From positions 1 to 64,000 of the forward strand of contig CAZFAJ010000004.1 in NCBI GenBank assembly GCA_964517005.1: a stretch of DNA of 64,000 nucleotides. Direction: 5' to 3'. Positions within the stretch are counted from its first letter, which is position 1. Each line of letters opens with the position of its first letter. The notes beneath the pieces were generated by a model that searched no databases, was not told where the DNA came from, and saw nothing but the letters and a program-made list of their open reading frames with translations. Of the stretch, positions 62,093 to 64,000 are shown piece after piece. The stretch is from CAYVBJ01 sp964517005 (GTDB lineage: Bacteria; Bacteroidota; Rhodothermia; Balneolales; Balneolaceae). A program made the translations under genes and the position numbers.

Positions 62093-63478
62093 CTAAAGCA
62101 CATCGCTCTTCAGCACCATCAGCTTTTCTCTCGTCATCTCGTGCATGGAGTAAGGAATTCCTCCCATTCCTATACCGGATTCATCCCGTCCGCCAAACGG
62201 CATCCAGTCAACCCGGAATGCAGTGTGGTCATTAACCATCACAGCCGTTGCATTCAGTTTTTTTACGGCTTCGAGGGCAACATCCAGATCTTTGGTAAAT
62301 ACAGCTGCCTGAAAGTGAACATCCAGCTCATTTGCCTGTTGAATTGCTTTTTCACGATCGCTGTAGGAATAGACACAAACTACAGGACCGAAAATTTCTT
62401 CTGTTGAAACCCGAATATCAACTGGCGGATTCAGCAAAACGGTTGGCTGGTAGCAGGTATCTGAAATACGCTCACCTCCGCAAAGCACTTCTGCGCCCTG
62501 ATCCTCCGCTTCAATCACCCACTCCTCGACCCGGTCAACTTCACCGGGTAAAATCAGCGGACCCACCTCTGTATCTTCATCAAGAGGATCCCCGACAGTT
62601 AAGTTTTCAGCCAGAGCTGCAAGCTCTCCGGCCAGTTTATCTGCTATATCTTCATGTACAAAAACCCGCTGAACGGAAACACACACCTGACCTGCATGAT
62701 AAAATCCACCTTTAGACAACAACGGCAGCATCGACTCAAAATCGGCATCTTTTTCTACAATCACCGGTGCTGCTCCTCCGTGTTCAAGTGCACAACGGGT
62801 TCCGGGAGCCAGTTTAGACCGCAGGTACCAGCCCACTTTTGCTGAGCCAATAAATGTAAAGTAGTTCACTCTCTTATCCGTAACCAGCTTTTCTGCCTCT
62901 TCATTGCCGCAAATTAAGGTTTGAACCCATCCGTCAGGACATCCTGCCTCCTCTAATATATCCACAAAGGCAAGGCATGATAAAGGAGTGGTTAGTGCAG
63001 GCTTCACGATCACGGGACAGCCCGCCGCGAATGCAGTAACCGCCTGGTGGATGATCAAATTCAGCGGATGATTAAACGCACTCACAGCAGCAACCACACC
63101 AATAGGTTCCCGCATGGTGTAAGCCAACCTCTTTTCGGATGCTTCCGTCAATCCCATTGGAATTTGCTCACCTTTCAAATTTGCAATTTCAGCTGCAGCA
63201 ACTTTCACCCCGTTTATTGCCCGCAATACCTCGACTCTGGAATCTTTAAAAGGTTTACCTCCTTCCCTTGCAGCAGTCCTGGTAAGCTCTTCAACTCTCT
63301 CTTCCATGATAGCCGCCGTTTTTTCCAATATGGACACTCTTCTGTGTGGCTGTATCCAAATAGATTGATCCTGAAAGAGTTCATATGCAGTTAAAAGGGC
63401 ATTCTCTACATCTTCTGCATCCTGCATTGGCAGTTTTTCAATGGTACTAAGGTCGTAAGGTGATAAAATTTCTAACAT
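62093..63478 (-). CDS. aldehyde dehydrogenase family protein
   Basis: 461 residues, somewhat shorter than the usual 480-500. NAD(P) region VSAFNHPLNL and PVIVKPA near 155-160, FIGSAKVG near 209-216, the catalytic Glu in LEHGGAAPVIV near 232-242 and the nucleophile Cys in HAGQVCVSVQRV near 261-272 are all present. It oxidises an aldehyde to the acid; the substrate is not predicted. It lies 10 nt after the acetolactate-synthase-like gene, so a 2-oxoacid-to-aldehyde-to-acid path is conceivable. Confidence 0.88.
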   Translation of the reverse strand: MLEILSPYDLSTIEKLPMQDAEDVENALLTAYELFQDQSIWIQPHRRVSILEKTAAIMEERVEELTRTAAREGGKPFKDSRVEVLRAINGVKVAAAEIANLKGEQIPMGLTEASEKRLAYTMREPIGVVAAVSAFNHPLNLIIHQAVTAFAAGCPVIVKPALTTPLSCLAFVDILEEAGCPDGWVQTLICGNEEAEKLVTDKRVNYFTFIGSAKVGWYLRSKLAPGTRCALEHGGAAPVIVEKDADFESMLPLLSKGGFYHAGQVCVSVQRVFVHEDIADKLAGELAALAENLTVGDPLDEDTEVGPLILPGEVDRVEEWVIEAEDQGAEVLCGGERISDTCYQPTVLLNPPVDIRVSTEEIFGPVVCVYSYSDREKAIQQANELDVHFQAAVFTKDLDVALEAVKKLNATAVMVNDHTAFRVDWMPFGGRDESGIGMGGIPYSMHEMTREKLMVLKSDVL

Positions 63479-63488
63479 GGTTCCTCTT

Positions 63489-64000
63489 TTATAAATTTTG
63501 GGATTTCTCTTTAATCAATACATTTAATATGGAGTGGTTGAGCGAATAGTCAACGGACAGGTCAATCAGATGAACACCTTTGGAATTCAAACACTCCGAC
63601 AGCGTATTGCGGAACTCTTCATCACTCTCAGGCCTGTGGCCTTTGGCTCCGTAACTGTTGGCATACTGTACAAAGTCGGGATTCTTAAAATCAAGGCCAT
63701 AATCATCAAACCCCATATCTTCCTGCTTCCACTTTATCATACCGTACGAACCATCGTTCAATACAATTACAACCAGGTCCAGGTTATTGCGTACGGCTGT
63801 TTCAAGTTCTTGTGAGTTCATCATAAAACCTCCGTCACCGCAAACAGATACAACCTTGCGATCGGGATGCAGCATCTTGACCATCAAAGCAGACGGCAGT
63901 CCGGCCCCCATGGATGCCAGCGCATTGTCGAGCAGCAGAGTGTTCGGGGAGTAACATTTGTAATTGCGGGCAAACCAAATTTTATACACGCCATTATCGA
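63489..64000 (-). CDS. thiamine-diphosphate enzyme, acetolactate synthase-like (C-terminal part, cut by window edge)
   Basis: Only the last about 170 residues are in the window; the frame stays open to base 64000, so the start lies beyond the right edge. The TPP/Mg motif runs from GDGGFMMNSQELETAVRNN to LNDGSYGM, and the upstream ASMGAGLPSAL is the matching PP-domain entry. It belongs to the acetolactate synthase/benzoylformate decarboxylase group. The pairing with aldehyde dehydrogenase may mean a decarboxylase role rather than branched-chain synthesis; the missing N-terminal part would help to decide. Confidence 0.8.
   Translation of the reverse strand, partial: DNGVYKIWFARNYKCYSPNTLLLDNALASMGAGLPSALMVKMLHPDRKVVSVCGDGGFMMNSQELETAVRNNLDLVVIVLNDGSYGMIKWKQEDMGFDDYGLDFKNPDFVQYANSYGAKGHRPESDEEFRNTLSECLNSKGVHLIDLSVDYSLNHSILNVLIKEKSQNL

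Overview
The window looks like chromosomal DNA from the Bacteroidota/Balneolota side of the FCB group; a Balneolaceae-like marine bacterium is my best guess. The reasons are several. The order uppS-bamA-ompH-ompH-ompH and the purH-mreBCD-mrdA-rodA cluster are arrangements I associate with this group. Starts are often GTG or TTG with little visible Shine-Dalgarno sequence. One promoter (3471-3501) matches the Bacteroidota consensus TTTG-N19-TAnnTTTG exactly. Base composition is moderate and AT-leaning. No phage, insertion sequence, CRISPR array, rRNA or tRNA was recognised. The content is mostly housekeeping, with small accessory patches.

Layout. 1-570: repeat-rich left edge with two copies of a 55-bp hairpin repeat, the tail of a small membrane protein without a start, and an inverted repeat. 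570-4030: a UbiA-like membrane protein, a small c-type cytochrome, an intergenic hairpin cluster, an orphan ABC ATPase and a SPOR lipoprotein. 4170-11476 (minus): a compact disaccharide operon (SSS symporter, fructokinase, GH13_4 amylosucrase-like enzyme, MFS carrier, trehalase). 11477-12100: a 624-bp gap with a strong terminator hairpin that ends no known gene. 12101-14635 (plus): an RsbV/RsbW/RsbU-like partner-switching set. 14679-23319 (minus): a long co-directional run of thymidine phosphorylase, PspA, two helical proteins, enoyl-CoA hydratase, CorC/HlyC protein, a tandem-module AAA ATPase and PheA. 23435-29297: PdxB, TatD, a GH16 lipoprotein, a BadF-type kinase and a kynureninase-like enzyme. 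29427-40425 (plus): recA-recX-AI-2E exporter, purN-purH, and mreB-mreC-mreD-mrdA-rodA. 40434-42330: RNase HII and an orphan VWA protein. 42526-58336 (minus): pyrG, Nudix, amidohydrolase, nadE, mltD, ctpA, PHP, ribH, uppS, bamA and three ompH/skp paralogues. 58440-64000: GDPD, two small membrane proteins, rlmB, a DsbA/VKOR pair, aldehyde dehydrogenase and an acetolactate-synthase-like gene cut by the right edge.

How they work together. Much of the window builds the envelope: elongasome (MreBCD, PBP2, RodA), undecaprenyl carrier (UppS), outer-membrane insertion (BamA with Skp-like chaperones), wall turnover (MltD, CtpA, SPOR) and disulfide formation (VKOR/DsbA). The most thought-provoking segment is 15827-21889, where a PspA (ESCRT-III superfamily) gene, two coupled coiled-coil partners and a classical-clade AAA ATPase lie on one strand. 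A membrane-remodelling or stress module is a reasonable hypothesis, not a demonstrated one. All functional statements rest on reading motifs by eye; no database search was run.
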